Source: Larix sibirica
Lineage: Eukaryota > Streptophyta > Pinopsida > Pinales > Pinaceae
Length of the DNA stretch: 40,356 nucleotides
Assembly: GCA_004151065.3 (NCBI GenBank)
Contig: NWUY0304305900.1
Location: 1 to 40,356, forward strand
Reading direction: 5' to 3'
The position numbers and the translations under genes were made by a program. Position 1 is the first letter of the stretch. Each line of letters opens with the position of its first letter. A model generated the notes under the pieces. It was given only the letters and a program-made list of their open reading frames with translations, had not been told where the DNA came from and ran no database searches. This document shows, piece by piece, positions 1 through 10,099 of the stretch.

Positions 1-290
1 ATGCTACTTGTGCCTATGCCTATGCCTTTGATGGTTCTACTGATGGATCAACTGGTTCAAGGTAAACAACTAGTGATGCTACTGGTTCAATAGGTGCTGC
101 TTAAGCTACTAGATTTACTACTGCTGCTGGTGCTCGTTCAACTGGGTCTACTATTGCTGCTGGATTTACTGGTGCTTCAACTGAACGGCATAACCAACCG
201 ATGAACCAACCGAAGCCACTGCTGCTGATGCTGGGTACGGGTCTGGGTCTCGATCTCGATCACGAAGGTCCGAATCTCGCTCTTTACCAT
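1..290 (+). repeat. Cryptic trinucleotide (RNY-codon) array, locus 1
   Basis: Starts at or before the left edge of the window. Read in the frame beginning at base 3, it is built almost only from GCT, ACT, GGT, TCA, GAT and TCT codons. It would encode Ala/Thr/Gly/Ser-rich peptide such as GSTDGSTG and TTAAGARSTGSTIAAGFTGA, broken by two TAA codons (about 111 and 66). From about 205 the text passes into TEATAADAGYGSGSRSRS, an Arg-Ser alternation. The same codon vocabulary returns at 24.6 kb and 30 kb on the same strand. I see no start signal and do not recognise a gene. It may be a decayed repetitive coding sequence or slippage-generated simple DNA. Confidence 0.7.
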
Positions 291-489
291 ATTGTTATCA
301 ATATCCATATCTGGGTATGGCTACGGAACAGGAAGAGATGCTGTGAGATCTATATATTGAGTATGCCACTTAGGATTATGCACCTGGCCGGAGGATCTAA
401 AATAATTGGGCCATAAGCTTTGAGCTGGCTTTGCTCTTCGTGTTACTTACTTACTGCTTTTTTATTTTATATGCTATTTGTATTTGTGC

Positions 490-870
490 TGGTTCTTTTT
501 CTCGCTCACGATCTGAATCTTCAGTTAGAGAATAAGACTCTTCCACCTCCTCACTAAAACCCTCATCTCGCTCAACGTACTGTCCATTTTGTCCAATACA
601 TTTTTACAAAATCCCTTCCATATTATAAACCCCATAGCAAAGCAAAGGTGTGGGAGGAAGCCAGCCTGCATGGGTATAGAGAGAGATACTACCTTTTGCC
701 GGATCAACAGAAACAACAGGTGCCTTTCAAACCCCGGCTACTGGCTTTGGAACTGCTACTTCAATTGCTTATTGAACGGGGAAACATAAGCAACTATCAA
801 TTGGCTATCGAACGAACTCAGATGCTAGGGCCTATACATTACAGACATCACATTCATTTATCAGCCAGAT
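490..870 (+). repeat. Continuation of the Gly/Ser/Thr and Arg/Ser low-complexity region
   Basis: A second short Arg/Ser patch is readable at about 495-540 (GSFSRSRSESSVRE), and another Gly/Ser/Thr/Ala patch at about 700-770 (GSTETTGAFQTPATGFGTAT). The two are in different frames and are separated by stops and unrelated sequence. I take them as displaced pieces of the array that begins at the left edge. The stretch 290-490 between the arrays shows nothing recognisable. The short ORFs here (up to 74 codons) have no support as genes. Confidence 0.45.
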
Positions 871-1189
871 AATTACATAAAACGCTGTATATCCCTTTGA
901 CCGAGCCCCAACACACACAGTTAGAGTGCTAGGCTTAGGAGGTTAACACTTTTCATTTTAGCTGTTCATCTTTCCTTGTTTGCACAGTGAATGAATTAAG
1001 ACCGGGGGTGGAAGGGTTGGTTACTGAACGCCCCAACCAACACCCATACTAGTTTTATGTTGCACAAGCAAAAAGCCCCCCTAACCTTTCCCACATGCTG
1101 AGCTATAGCCTACCTGTTCTACAACAAAACCTACCTCGGGGGGAAGCAAATACAATTCCTCCCTTGACTAATTTCAAATTAATCTGGTG
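871..1189. other. Spacer with nothing recognised
   Basis: About 320 bases with C-runs (such as the run at 1076-1083) but no repeat, ORF or RNA that I can support. Confidence 0.5.
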
Positions 1190-1760
1190 CTTCTAAGAGA
1201 AGTAAGTAGCAGCAGCAGTACCCAATTAATGAAGCAAGTGGTTGGGGCATATAATCAGTCAGTAAGTGGAGTAAGTGAGGAGGCAGTATCCCCCCTAAGT
1301 TGGTGCAGATGGGTTGGAGGTAACACTTAAGTAATGCAAGTAAAAAGAGTAAGGTTTAATAGTAAAGGTTCTAAGTGTCCACCCACCTCCATAAGATCTC
1401 TCTCTGAAGTGAAACTGTTGTTCCTAAATCCAAGAAGGCAGTTCCAACAATCCAATGATGGGTAGCTAGCTATCCAACTGCCTGCTATTCATTCATAAAG
1501 TAAGCTGACCAAACGAAGGAGGTGATCCGCAATGCTCTGCCCACCCAACAAGCAAGCGCTTCCTTCCATCAAAGATAAGGGGTCTGGTTGTAGTTCCTCA
1601 ACCCAAGAAGGCAGGCAGGGCAGTTCGTGCAGGTAGTTAGGAAACACAGAAGTAAAGGGTAAGGTAGAGGGTAAAAGTTAATAGTAAGAGTGCCGTACCT
1701 CCTAAGATTCATTAAGCAAGTGTGAGCATCTCCCTCCTGGCAATGCTGGCTGTCTTAAGT
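1190..1760. repeat. AAGTAAG / GCAAGTGGT repeat cluster, copy 1
   Basis: Purine-rich text with many short GTAAG words. Internal duplicates include CCAAGAAGGCAG at about 1430 and 1603. CAATTAATGAAGCAAGTGGT at 1223-1242 recurs exactly at 37499-37518. The stretch about 1660-1705 (GGTAGAGGGTAA then GTGCCGTACCTCCTA) aligns with about 37592-37630 (GGTAGGGGGTAA then ATGCCGTACCGTCTCCTA). A further GCAAGTGGTTG lies at about 2038. These are diverged copies of one family. Confidence 0.7.
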
Positions 1761-2270
1761 AATCAATCGTATCTGGCGGGTTAATCCATCCCTCCCGGCC
1801 CGGCAAGAGAATAGTGGTACCAAAGAAGCATCCATCTCATTAGCAAGTGTTATTGCAGGTATGTGAATGCTGTATGGAAGCGGTGCAACAGCGGAAGCCA
1901 GAAGGCTGTTTGAGACATGTCCAAAGGTAAGTTGTAAGGTGAGGGGAAAAAGCTCACCTGACAAAGGAGGGTGAGGTGGGTCGTGTAATAGATTTGTGAG
2001 TGATGCATCCAAAACAAAAACATCAACATTACTCAAGCAAGTGGTTGCATAACTTTATAATGTAATTATGCACGCAGTTGATCCGTCAGATGGGTGCTTT
2101 ACCAAATGGTTGATATGCACATTCAGCTTTGTTGCTTAAACTGCTACTTTGCCTATTGGGTGGTAAATTATCCTCCAATAACCTGGCCTTTTTATATGGA
2201 GAATGAAGATAAAGCTATTATATTAGTGAAGGGCCTTTATTTGTATATTAAAAAAGAAAGCATGATAGAG
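1761..2270. other. Spacer between repeat cluster and gypsy relic
   Basis: It contains a 93-codon minus-strand ORF (1755-2036) and a 75-codon plus-strand ORF (2094-2321). Neither shows a motif I recognise. The second may include the decayed 5' part of the retroelement that follows, but I cannot show this. Confidence 0.4.
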
Positions 2271-2329
2271 ACGGAGGATCCCCTGGTACAGGACCCTATG
2301 GTTGAGAGGCATGTTAGATGACTTAGGAG

Positions 2330-4110
2330 AAGGAAGAAAGCAAGGTATAGTAAGGAATTGAGAATGGATGCTTAGATCCATGGATATGATGTTCGGGATG
2401 TCATTTTAGACATGGGGTCTTATGTGAATCTCCTTCCTCATAAATCTTGGGAGATGGTGGGGAATCCATGCCTGGTGTACTCTCCCATCTAGTTGCAGCT
2501 TGCAAACCAATATAAAATAGACCTTATAGGCCACTTGGAAAATGTGGAAATGAGTTAATCTCAGAGAGGTTAAGATAGTCACCGAATTCAAAGTGATACA
2601 GCTTGTGGATGATAAATACACTTACCCTACTCTCATGGGGTTTTAATGGGTAAATGAACACCCTCCTTTTTACATTTCATTGTTGGTTAATGGTTTTTGA
2701 CTTCGGAATTGTATGCTTTACTCGGGAGCTTCAACTAATGTAATTACTTTGGAAGTGATGAACGAGTTAGGGTTACAGATTACTAAGCCTTACAGAAATA
2801 TAAAAGCGATGGATTCTCCGGAAGTGCGGGTTTGTGGGGTTATCAAAGATCTTGAGGTCCACTTGCAGGAGTATCCGGAGAGGGTGTTTACCATGGATGT
2901 GGTCGTGGTTGATTGCCCATCTAAGTGGGGCATGCTTTTCTCTAGGAAGTGGGCAGCAGATACAGGTGGTACTATACAGATGGACTGGTCCTATACAGAC
3001 ATCCCAGTAGCAAAAGGTTACAAGGTTAGATTGCGCAAAGAGAAGATGATGCTGCATAATGTTTAGGATCCAAGGCAGAGGAGCAATGAACCTTTATACA
3101 ATCAACCTTAGCAGTCGGATCCTAAAATTGTTGGAACTACTTTACATGGATTTTCAATTAACGCACAACCTTAGCGGGAGTAGCTTGAAAAACTTAAAAC
3201 ACAGTATGGTTACGTCTTCTATAAATCTATAGGTTTATTGACACATGGGTCATAACATCGATTTGATCTTTGGATCCTATCTTCCTAGCAATTCATTTTA
3301 TAAAAAAAAGACCGATTTCGGAAAATGATGAGCAACTTGAGATAAAGAATTGATCGATCAAGTACAAATTCAACCCAGTTCATCTCCATGTGGTAACCCT
3401 ATTGTCCTTTCCCCAATTAAGGAAGGTTCTTGGTAACTTGGCATTGTCTATAGAGCCTTGGACAAAATCATTGTGAAGAACATGTATCCTCTTACTCTTA
3501 TTTGATGACCTCTTGGACCAACTTAGAGAGGCCTTGTACTTTAGCAAGATAGATCTCAAGTTGGGTTATTACCAAGTCTTGATCAACATCGACGACGTAT
3601 GCAAGATGACTTTTAAGAATGAGGAAGGATTCTATTAGTTGTTGGTTACGCCCTTGGGCTTGACCAATGCACCAACTATGTTCATGCTTATGATGAATGA
3701 TATTCTCAAGCCTCATATTGACAGGTTCATCATTATCTACTTGGAAAACATCTTCATTTTAAGTTGGACTTGGTTGACAACAGTGGGGTCCATGCTGATC
3801 TTGAAAAGATTCAATTCAGATTGGTCAACGCCTAACAATCTAATTGAACTTCGTAGTTGTCTTGGGTTGGACAAATTCTACTGAAGCTTTGTCCTCAGAC
3901 TTTCACATGTTGCATGGCTATTGAAGTATCTACTTCACAAGAGAAACAAATGCAACTGCAAGTTCTTTAGCACCTCTATCAAATTTGTTCCTCGGACTTG
4001 TCCTCGCACATTTTGATGGGTAACAAGACTAACAATCACAACGGATTTTTTTTCCTTCTCTATCTCTTCATCTTCCCCGATTTGAAATACATTATGTAGA
4101 TTAGATAATA
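2330..4110 (+). mobile_element. Degenerate Ty3/gypsy retrotransposon (protease and reverse transcriptase)
   Basis: A broken pol region read in order on the plus strand. A first retropepsin-like segment runs from about 2380 to 2640 with its active-site triplet as DMGS (Asp codon 2409). A second follows at 2656-3060 with YSGAS (Tyr codon 2719 where the family has catalytic Asp). A linker leads to the reverse transcriptase at about 3355-3885: SSSPCGNPIVLSPI, then FSKIDLKLGYYQ with one catalytic Asp kept (3552), then PLGLTNAPTMF. The YxDD box reads YLEN (3738-3749), so two catalytic Asp residues are lost. Frameshifts near 2553 and 3500 and at least 12 in-frame stops break it. Sequence after YLEN is shortened, and only a hint of RNase H (to about 4110) is seen. 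No LTRs or integrase were found. Such fragments in plant mitochondria are normally nuclear in origin; here the element is certainly dead. Confidence 0.9.
2713..3066 (+). pseudogene. Longest open piece of the gypsy protease (second retropepsin-like segment)
   Basis: 117 codons open from an internal ATG; part of the element described at 2330-4110, not an independent gene. The active-site motif is YSGAS, with Tyr replacing the catalytic Asp. A conserved hydrophobic-Gly turn (WGMLFSRKWAAD, about residues 77-88) matches the C-terminal half of a retropepsin domain. The same frame continues upstream to about 2554 through a TGA (2698) and a TAA (2644), and downstream past TAG 3064, 3109, 3172 and 3181. 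The ATG is therefore an accident of decay rather than a start. Predicted inactive. Confidence 0.8.
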
Positions 4111-5099
4111 TGGTCAGATGAGAAACAAACCGCTTTGTATTCTCTTAGCTAGATTATAAATACCCCATCATGACATTGTAAATGGGTTGAATAGTAAAAG
4201 GGGTATAGCTTGGGTAGTTAAGAGGAGAAGTTTTTATCCTACCCACCCACCCATGTGAAAATCCTGCCTGTTACACGCTTGCCTCTCGTGGACTGATTGC
4301 CTCCGCAAAGAGCCGTTTCATGTGGATGGGGGTAGGTGCAATCCTTGGGTGATTTTGATGAATTCGATTCCTCCAGTGATGACCACTTAGCTAAGAATTT
4401 ATTTCACAAGTCCACAGGATAAATTCCTATCCATGACTGGAAGCATTAAAAAAAGGGTTTAATAGTTGGTGACTTGGGCATTTGTTGAGCTTAATTTTGT
4501 TCATATCTTGTACATTCTTATGCGACTAATGAAATTTGGAGTTTATTTACTTTCCAATATTATCGCACCAATGCTATGTTAGTTATATATGATTTCTTTT
4601 TGTTTTAGTTAGTAAAGTTATCAGAGCTAGGCAAGCACTATACATAGGAGCACCTCTTTCCTCATCCCAGCACTTACCCACTCACAGACCCTAGACATAC
4701 ACTTACCCTTATCGCCTAATGCTTTGTTCCTTTCTTTTACCACCCTTGCTACTATTTATGGAACACCCGAACTCATACTTGCACTGGGTCCCTCGAAACC
4801 CCCAGTAAGGAACTGATATATTAGTGCCCGGACGAAGCCCAGAGAATAAAAAGCTAACCATTCAATATACACTTGATATCATCTGGGGATAGTTTTAGTA
4901 GTACTCGTTAAAACCTAGCTGTTCAGGCTTACCCTCTCAAAGGCTACCAAGAAAAGAATCTGCTCACCTTTCTTTCTTTCTTCTGGTGGCCGGTAGACAC
5001 AGACCCTTTTCGGGAGAAACCCGAAAACCCCTACAGGCTTCCCTTCTAGACTCGTGTTGCTCGGAACTGGTACCCCGATCCCCTGTTATTTATAATAGC
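4111..5099. other. Spacer, no gene recognised
   Basis: AT-rich after the retroelement and more mixed from 4620. The part up to about 4600 could hold unrecognisable 3' portions of the gypsy element, but no integrase motif or LTR is visible. The ORF at 4986-5252 has no recognisable feature. Confidence 0.4.
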
Positions 5100-5290
5100 T
5101 GCGATCCGAACAGGGAGGGCCATATACTCCAGTTCATTAAAAACCAAACCTGGCTGGCATTCATTATCGCTGCTCAATGGTTCAATCCATCAATTCTGGC
5201 TGGGCTGACTCAAGGGCTTCATCAATCCGTTCATTTCATCTGGCTGGCATGAAGCTGGCATTATTAATTGCATTCTTTTTAGCCATCCAA
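5100..5290 (+). repeat. CTGGCTGGCAT short repeats
   Basis: CTGGCTGGCAT occurs at about 5149 and 5240, with GGCTGGGCTG and GAAGCTGGCAT between and after. ATCAAT/CAATCC words alternate with them. A small local duplication cluster. Confidence 0.5.
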
Positions 5291-5969
5291 TGTTGAAATA
5301 GATGTACCAGAAAGGTTGGCATCCAACATGGACGGAAAGCAACGTTCAATCAAAGAATCAGGGCCATTTTAGCCGTTTTCAACATTTTTTGTCCTTAGGC
5401 ACTGAAACGTTTCTTTCATTTACAGGTCACCTAGACCGCCTTACCGCCTAAAGCTTTAAAGCACAAGCCCTGCTCTCCTCTCCTTGAACTTTGTAAATGC
5501 CATAGGAGATCAGTCAGAGGACTTGCCTTAAGGGGAGAAGGACTCGCTGGGATAGGGGGACAGTTTTTTACTTCTTACTTGCTGGGCTAAGGAGTTAAGC
5601 GATAAGTACTTGCCTTAAATAGAGAGTTCAATATAAGTTTGAATTAATAAGTTGTAATAAGTTTGGGTCCTTGCCTCATGGATCCAATAATCTAGCTGGA
5701 GGTTTTTTGGCGGGTAACGATTAGGCGTTGCTTAATTATTAGCTCTTTTTTACTCCCTCCAAAGCGGGCAGTCTTTTGTTTGACCTCCCGCGGCAGTCTG
5801 GAGCGGGCATTACAAAGTGGGCAGATGTAGCAGTCAGTGTTAGGTGCAACAAAAGAGAACAGGTATCTGCTTGTCGGTGTTTCTTGAGCTGCTGGCCGGG
5901 AGCACTTGACAGAGGTTATTTTGGATGCGAAGAAGGAAAAAGATTCATGGCTGGCTGGACAGCAGGATC
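5291..5969. other. Spacer with nothing recognised
   Basis: No repeat longer than chance, no RNA gene. A 71-codon ORF at 5776-5991 is unrecognised. Confidence 0.4.
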
Positions 5970-6480
5970 TACTAATAAATTTACCAATTGATCAATCGGG
6001 CGGGGCAGGAAATAAGATAGTCAGCTTTGATTTGAGCAACAAAACTTTCGCATTTCACATTTTCTTCATTTTAAATACCCTTCTTTAGGGTGACCCGGGG
6101 CGGGGTCATCCCAGGTAATAAAATGTATTTATTCTATCTCAATATTGGCCTTTTAAAGAGCTTTATATACTATCAGCAGGATGCAGTCATCCGCTTGGCC
6201 AGGATACTATGCTGCCATACTCACCTGGGAGACTCAGCCTTGATCCCGAGCTCATGCGCCGGCTACTCGGCTTGGATCTTGGGGGGATACTCAGATGGGA
6301 GAAGGAAATATTAAGTGGCTGCAGGCAGGCTGGAGATATAGATTTGAAAATGGATTGATCGGGGCAAGCAACATATTCAATTTTATTAGATCACCAAAAA
6401 CTATAGCATTTCACATTCTCATTTAGCAAAATCTACTTTTTTAGGGCGACCTGGCCAGTGAGTCATAGAAGATACTTAAA
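5970..6480 (+). repeat. Diverged direct repeat, two units about 370 bp apart
   Basis: Unit 1 (about 5975-6110) and unit 2 (about 6340-6480) share the order: a GATCAATCGGGCGGGGCA / GATTGATCGGGGCAAGCA block, then GCATTTCACATT, then TTTAGGGTGACCCGG / TTTAGGGCGACCTGG. They differ by substitutions and small indels, so this is an old duplication. The interval between (6240-6305) carries a GATACTC/GGCTTGGAT motif belonging to a dispersed family seen again near 13.3, 28.5 and 34.5 kb. Confidence 0.6.
6255..6305 (+). repeat. GATACTTGGCTTGGATAC family, copy a
   Basis: GGCTACTCGGCTTGGATCTT followed by GGGATACTCAGAT. Short, diverged member of the family whose best copies are at 28500-28600 and 34484-34560. 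Confidence 0.5.
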
Positions 6481-6889
6481 TGATTTTATCATTAATCAAT
6501 TTTGCCATTTCATATTATTTCTCTATGAGCCCGGGATTTATGATTTTTATTCGACCCATAATACACACATTTACAAAGACATCTTAAAGAAACAGATGGT
6601 CAAACTTCAGTATACGCCCCCCAGATCTAGGAAAACCAACGGGGTGAGCTCGGCTTCGTTTCCCTGATATTGATTTGAGATAGGGCTAGCTACCTTCCCC
6701 TTACGCTGTCGCTTAATGTTCTCTTTTAGTCCGATGGACGCTTGACTTTACCTACTTACTGCCCTACTACCCGCTTCAACCGCTTGAAGAAGGAAAGGAA
6801 GGAACGAGCACTTTGTTGGGATGAGCACCGATCAAAGAATAGAAAGGGGCTAGATGATAACAAATAAACGGCCTGTTGAGGAATGAATA
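6481..6889. other. Spacer with nothing recognised
   Basis: AT-rich to 6600, then mixed. A 69-codon ORF (6458-6667) is unrecognised. Confidence 0.4.
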
Positions 6890-7130
6890 AGACCGCTACG
6901 GTATGGTCTTGTACGTACGGTCTCATCTCAGCTGGGACCGGTCTTATCCAGGGAGGTCAGGTACCAATACTTATCAGGACTGGTCAGGTTATAGTCAGGA
7001 CTATTGTGACAAATAAAGTAAGGACGCGATCCGGGCACATGTCATACGGGTAGCGTTATGGTTATCATACGGTGGTCTTATCTGGTCAGGTCTGGTTAGT
7101 GATAAAACCATAGCGCAAGTCGATGGACGC
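6890..7130 (+). repeat. GGTC-rich degenerate tandem array
   Basis: Words such as TACGGTATGGTCTTG, TACGGTCTCATCTCAG, GGTCTTATC, GACTGGTCAGG, GGTCAGGTCTGG recur every 10-40 bases. CGTACGGTC at about 6910 recalls a group II intron domain V, but the matching 5' strand and catalytic triad are absent, so I call this simple repeat DNA. Confidence 0.5.
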
Positions 7131-7690
7131 TACCGCTAAGGAGAGAGATAGGGAGGGAGGGATCCACACTGCTTGTCCCTGATCGCTATCACTTTCCTCC
7201 TTTTTTCTGGTTGTTGATCGATACCAATTGCCCAAAAAGGGTCGCTACAGCTCATAGATACGCCCCATATTCCCTGGAAGAACTGGATCGGGAAGAAAAG
7301 GTAACAAGTGCGCTTACAACGGATTCAAAAACTTCCTCATTCATAGATTCGCACCTGTTTAATAAAATGGTGTATTTGAAGTAAGCTGAATAAAGATAGG
7401 AAGCGAGAATGGAATAGTGCTCTCTGGGGCAACTGCACCTGTTATGGGACTGGCACCCGCGGCTGGAATAAACCCAGCTATGCGAGAGGAAACAAGCCAT
7501 GGGAGTAACCCTATAGGTTAGGAGTTACCACTGGCAGTGAGCGGAGAGTTACCACTGGAACCTTACACCCCTACCTAATCTTTTAGCCTGGTATACTAAG
7601 CTGGGTCAGGACACAGAGATACGCTGAGATAGGGACGGACACAAAGATAGGTTAATAGCAGCTCCCACTCCTATTCATACCAATTGAAGA
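7131..7690. repeat. Spacer with a GGAGTTACCACTGG tandem duplication
   Basis: GAGTTACCACTGG occurs twice (about 7521 and 7547) with a third partial GGGAGTAACC at 7500. The rest of the stretch, including the 82-codon minus-strand ORF at 7252-7500, is unrecognised. Confidence 0.45.
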
Positions 7691-8160
7691 CCCATGGCGG
7701 GCGCAGTCTTTAACAATTATTAATTAATACGTGGTTCCCACAGCTACTCATCCCTCCAACTGCTACTTATACCAACAAAAGGCGACCTACTATAGCTACT
7801 CATACCAATAGCTGCAAGGGGGGAGCATTGTAACTCGCGGAAAACTGAAATAAGGGCACAGCTAAAGCCGAAGGGACTCCGTAGAATACACTGCATGCCG
7901 GAAACAATAGCTTCGACATACCGGAGACGATAGCTGCTATGGAAAGGGGATCCTATTTTACTAGAGCTACCCCATTACTGGACCATGCATAGCAAAATAG
8001 AACATAAATATACTTCTTACAGGGGCTCATATCGCGCATCACTATCTACCCCAAAATAGGTCCCCTATCCATACGGGAATCAACCAAAGGGCCTATCCAG
8101 ACGGGGACTATACTATCGGGGTGGGTCCATTATGAACGGATGCAGATAAAGTATATAAGT
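7691..8160. repeat. Short-repeat cluster (CTACTCAT/ACCAATAGCTGC; CCGGARACRATAGCT)
   Basis: AGCTACTCAT occurs at about 7742 and 7794. CCGGAAACAATAGCT (about 7898) is followed by CCGGAGACGATAGCT (about 7920). The part 7730-7772 (GTGGTTCCCACAG then CATCCCTCCAACTGCTACT) aligns with about 37191-37233 (GTAGTTCCCACGC then GATCCATCCAACTGCTACT), an old dispersed pair. Confidence 0.5.
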
Positions 8161-8639
8161 GGTATGTTACCGGTCTAGTCCATTCGTCATAAGACTCAAC
8201 CTTTTCAAACGGGAGAGGAGGTTGAGGGCCTTTGGGCAATAAGTCTTCCTGCCGGCGCCACCGCTCGGGTGGGTGTTCCTTTCAAGCAAGGGGGCATAAA
8301 TTAGAGGCACTTATTCCTCCTCTTCTCTCAATTTATGAAAAGAAGTACGTACACAACTTTTGGGTTAGAAGATCATCATCCAACACTCTCACAGCATCCC
8401 TAAACAGATAATGAATCGATTCCATCAAACTCTCCCCTGCATCAGGATCAGGTTTAGGCTATCGAGTTCTCTTCTTTCCTATGACTTGTCATAAGTATAT
8501 GAGTTGCAGCCCTGGCACCTTGATCAAAAGCAATGGTTGTGCCACGATTTCCGCCGCCTTCTAGCTTAATCCTTTCTTCTTAGATGGATCCAAGCCTGGA
8601 ACAGGAGGAGCTACTTTATTAATCTGATAAGGTCAATTT
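8161..8639. other. Spacer, possibly decayed 3' continuation of the gypsy relic on the minus strand
   Basis: Minus-strand translation just below 8690 keeps a few charged, protein-like stretches but no motif I can name. Left as spacer. Confidence 0.35.
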
Positions 8640-9352
8640 GTCCCTAAATAACCTCATGTATTAGCCCCTCCTCGAGTAACCACATTTCTTCCTAGTCCTT
8701 AGGCTCTTCCAACCAATCCATACCAATGAGGGCATCATATGATACCAATGGTAGGACATTAAAATCTGCTGCAGTGAAGAACCCATTCAGCTCTATAGGG
8801 AATTTTATCACTACTTCACTTACTTTTCTCTTTTTGCCCGTGGCTAACTGAACTAGCCAATATTTCATGTGCTTCTCTTTATAAATAAGGCAACCTTCAA
8901 CAATCTTTGGAGTTACCATAGCTATGAGTGGATCCTGGAGAAATCAGAATAGAAATGGATTTCTTGGCAATCTTACTTTCAACCTGAAGCACTGTTGATT
9001 GGTGGTATTCTTGCTGATCCTCCAATGTGGCAAAATCCTGGGAGTTTCTCTTGCAATGTTCCCCACTATAGCTGCGCTCTATATGTTGTTCCTAGGGTCT
9101 TCCCTCCGATGCGGACAATCTTTGAGCCTATGATTTCCTCCACACCCCCAACATTGGAGTGGTCCTTTAGGCCTTTCCTCATTTGCTACTGCTGGTTTTC
9201 TTTCATTTTTTACTTGTTGCGTGCTGCTGAATCTTATTTGGCTGATCCTTTTAATATGAGAGCTTAAACCCTCTCCCTTTTGACTCACACTTTTTCCTTT
9301 GCTGCTTTCCTTTGGACCCATGATGAACCTCCAAACAAACCTTAGACGCAAT
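8640..9352 (-). mobile_element. Degenerate Ty3/gypsy gag C-terminus and protease
   Basis: Two blocks are readable on the minus strand. The open piece 9351-9079 (90 codons) is basic, Ser/Lys/Gln-rich and ends with the zinc knuckle CWGCGGNHRLKDC (C-x2-C-x3-H-x4-C), the nucleic-acid-binding motif of plant gypsy Gag. About 50 codons further, past a frameshift, comes the protease: ILISPGSTHSY, where Ser stands at the expected catalytic Asp. After a second frameshift the open piece 8919-8692 (75 codons) carries VTPKIVEGC and then ALIGMDWLEE, the C-terminal turn of the retropepsin fold. No reverse transcriptase follows. It lies on the opposite strand to the relic at 2330-4110 and has a different protease type, so it comes from a separate insertion. 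Confidence 0.85.
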
Positions 9353-9669
9353 ATTGAAAGTGGAAAGAGACACTTCGTAAAGTATTATTCAATTCCCTAG
9401 GGGGGCCCGGGATTAGAGATACTTACCTCAATACCTTCAATAGACCACTATGGATAGATGAGCTCATGACGAAGATAAGAGGTAAGATATGGATAAGGAC
9501 GTAAACTCTTGACTGCAGGACAAAACTAGGTTTATAAAATAAAAAACCTAGGACCAATTTAGGCTACTCAAAGTGATTTATTATCACTAATTTAATTTAA
9601 CAAGCTTTTTCCCTATTATTTGGCTTGCTCGATTAAATCAATTGCTTTTAGGTTTTTCGCCTTTATTTA
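9353..9669. other. Spacer with nothing recognised
   Basis: Contains a GGGGGGCCCGGG-type GC patch at about 9400 and otherwise ordinary AT-rich DNA. No gene. Confidence 0.4.
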
Positions 9670-9725
9670 TGCTTACCATATGCTTACTGTATGTATAATT
9701 ACGCTTTCAGTATGTATAATGGTCT
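9670..9725 (+). repeat. Short tandem repeat around CTTACCATATG / AGTATGTATAAT
   Basis: TGCTTACCATA then TGCTTACTGTATGTATAATTACG then CTTTCAGTATGTATAATGG: about 2.5 diverged copies of a roughly 22-base unit. A related TGCTTACCATA pair occurs at about 34999 and 35032. Confidence 0.5.
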
Positions 9726-10099
9726 AGGAAGTCCATTCACACTCCCCATTAGAATATGTCAAGCAACATGCCAAACCTAGAAACTAAACCTACAGCTTTA
9801 ACTACACCTCATAATGCCTTCATTAGCCGAAATTACTCAATTCCCTTTATTTAGAGATTCTTCCCATTTCCTTTTTCCCCATAATAAGAGATAGAGATAG
9901 AATAGATATTGATTCTATTCCCTTCTTAGAAATAAGAATAGATATCCCTTTCTATATGAGATTATGCTATACATAGTGGAACTTATGCCTGTTCTCTAGA
10001 CCGTGCACTAACTATGCTCATCAAGTAGCACCATCATCATGTTTCACTATGCTCTTTCAATTTAAATCAACGTAAGTAAGCATGTATCTAGCTAGGTAT
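9726..10099. other. Spacer with nothing recognised
   Basis: AT-rich, with GATAGAGATAGAATAGATATTGATTC-type runs around 9890-9930. No gene or RNA seen. Confidence 0.4.

Noticed and set aside
1516-1530. AAGGAGGTGATCC, the complement of the conserved 3' end of small-subunit rRNA
   Set aside because: Only 13 bases match. The sequence on either side does not follow the rRNA, so it is neither an rRNA fragment nor evidence of a ribosome binding site in a gene context.
6895-6925. Group II intron domain V-like CGTACGGTC
   Set aside because: The opposing strand, the AGC triad and the following domain VI are not present; the text belongs to a GGTC-rich repeat.
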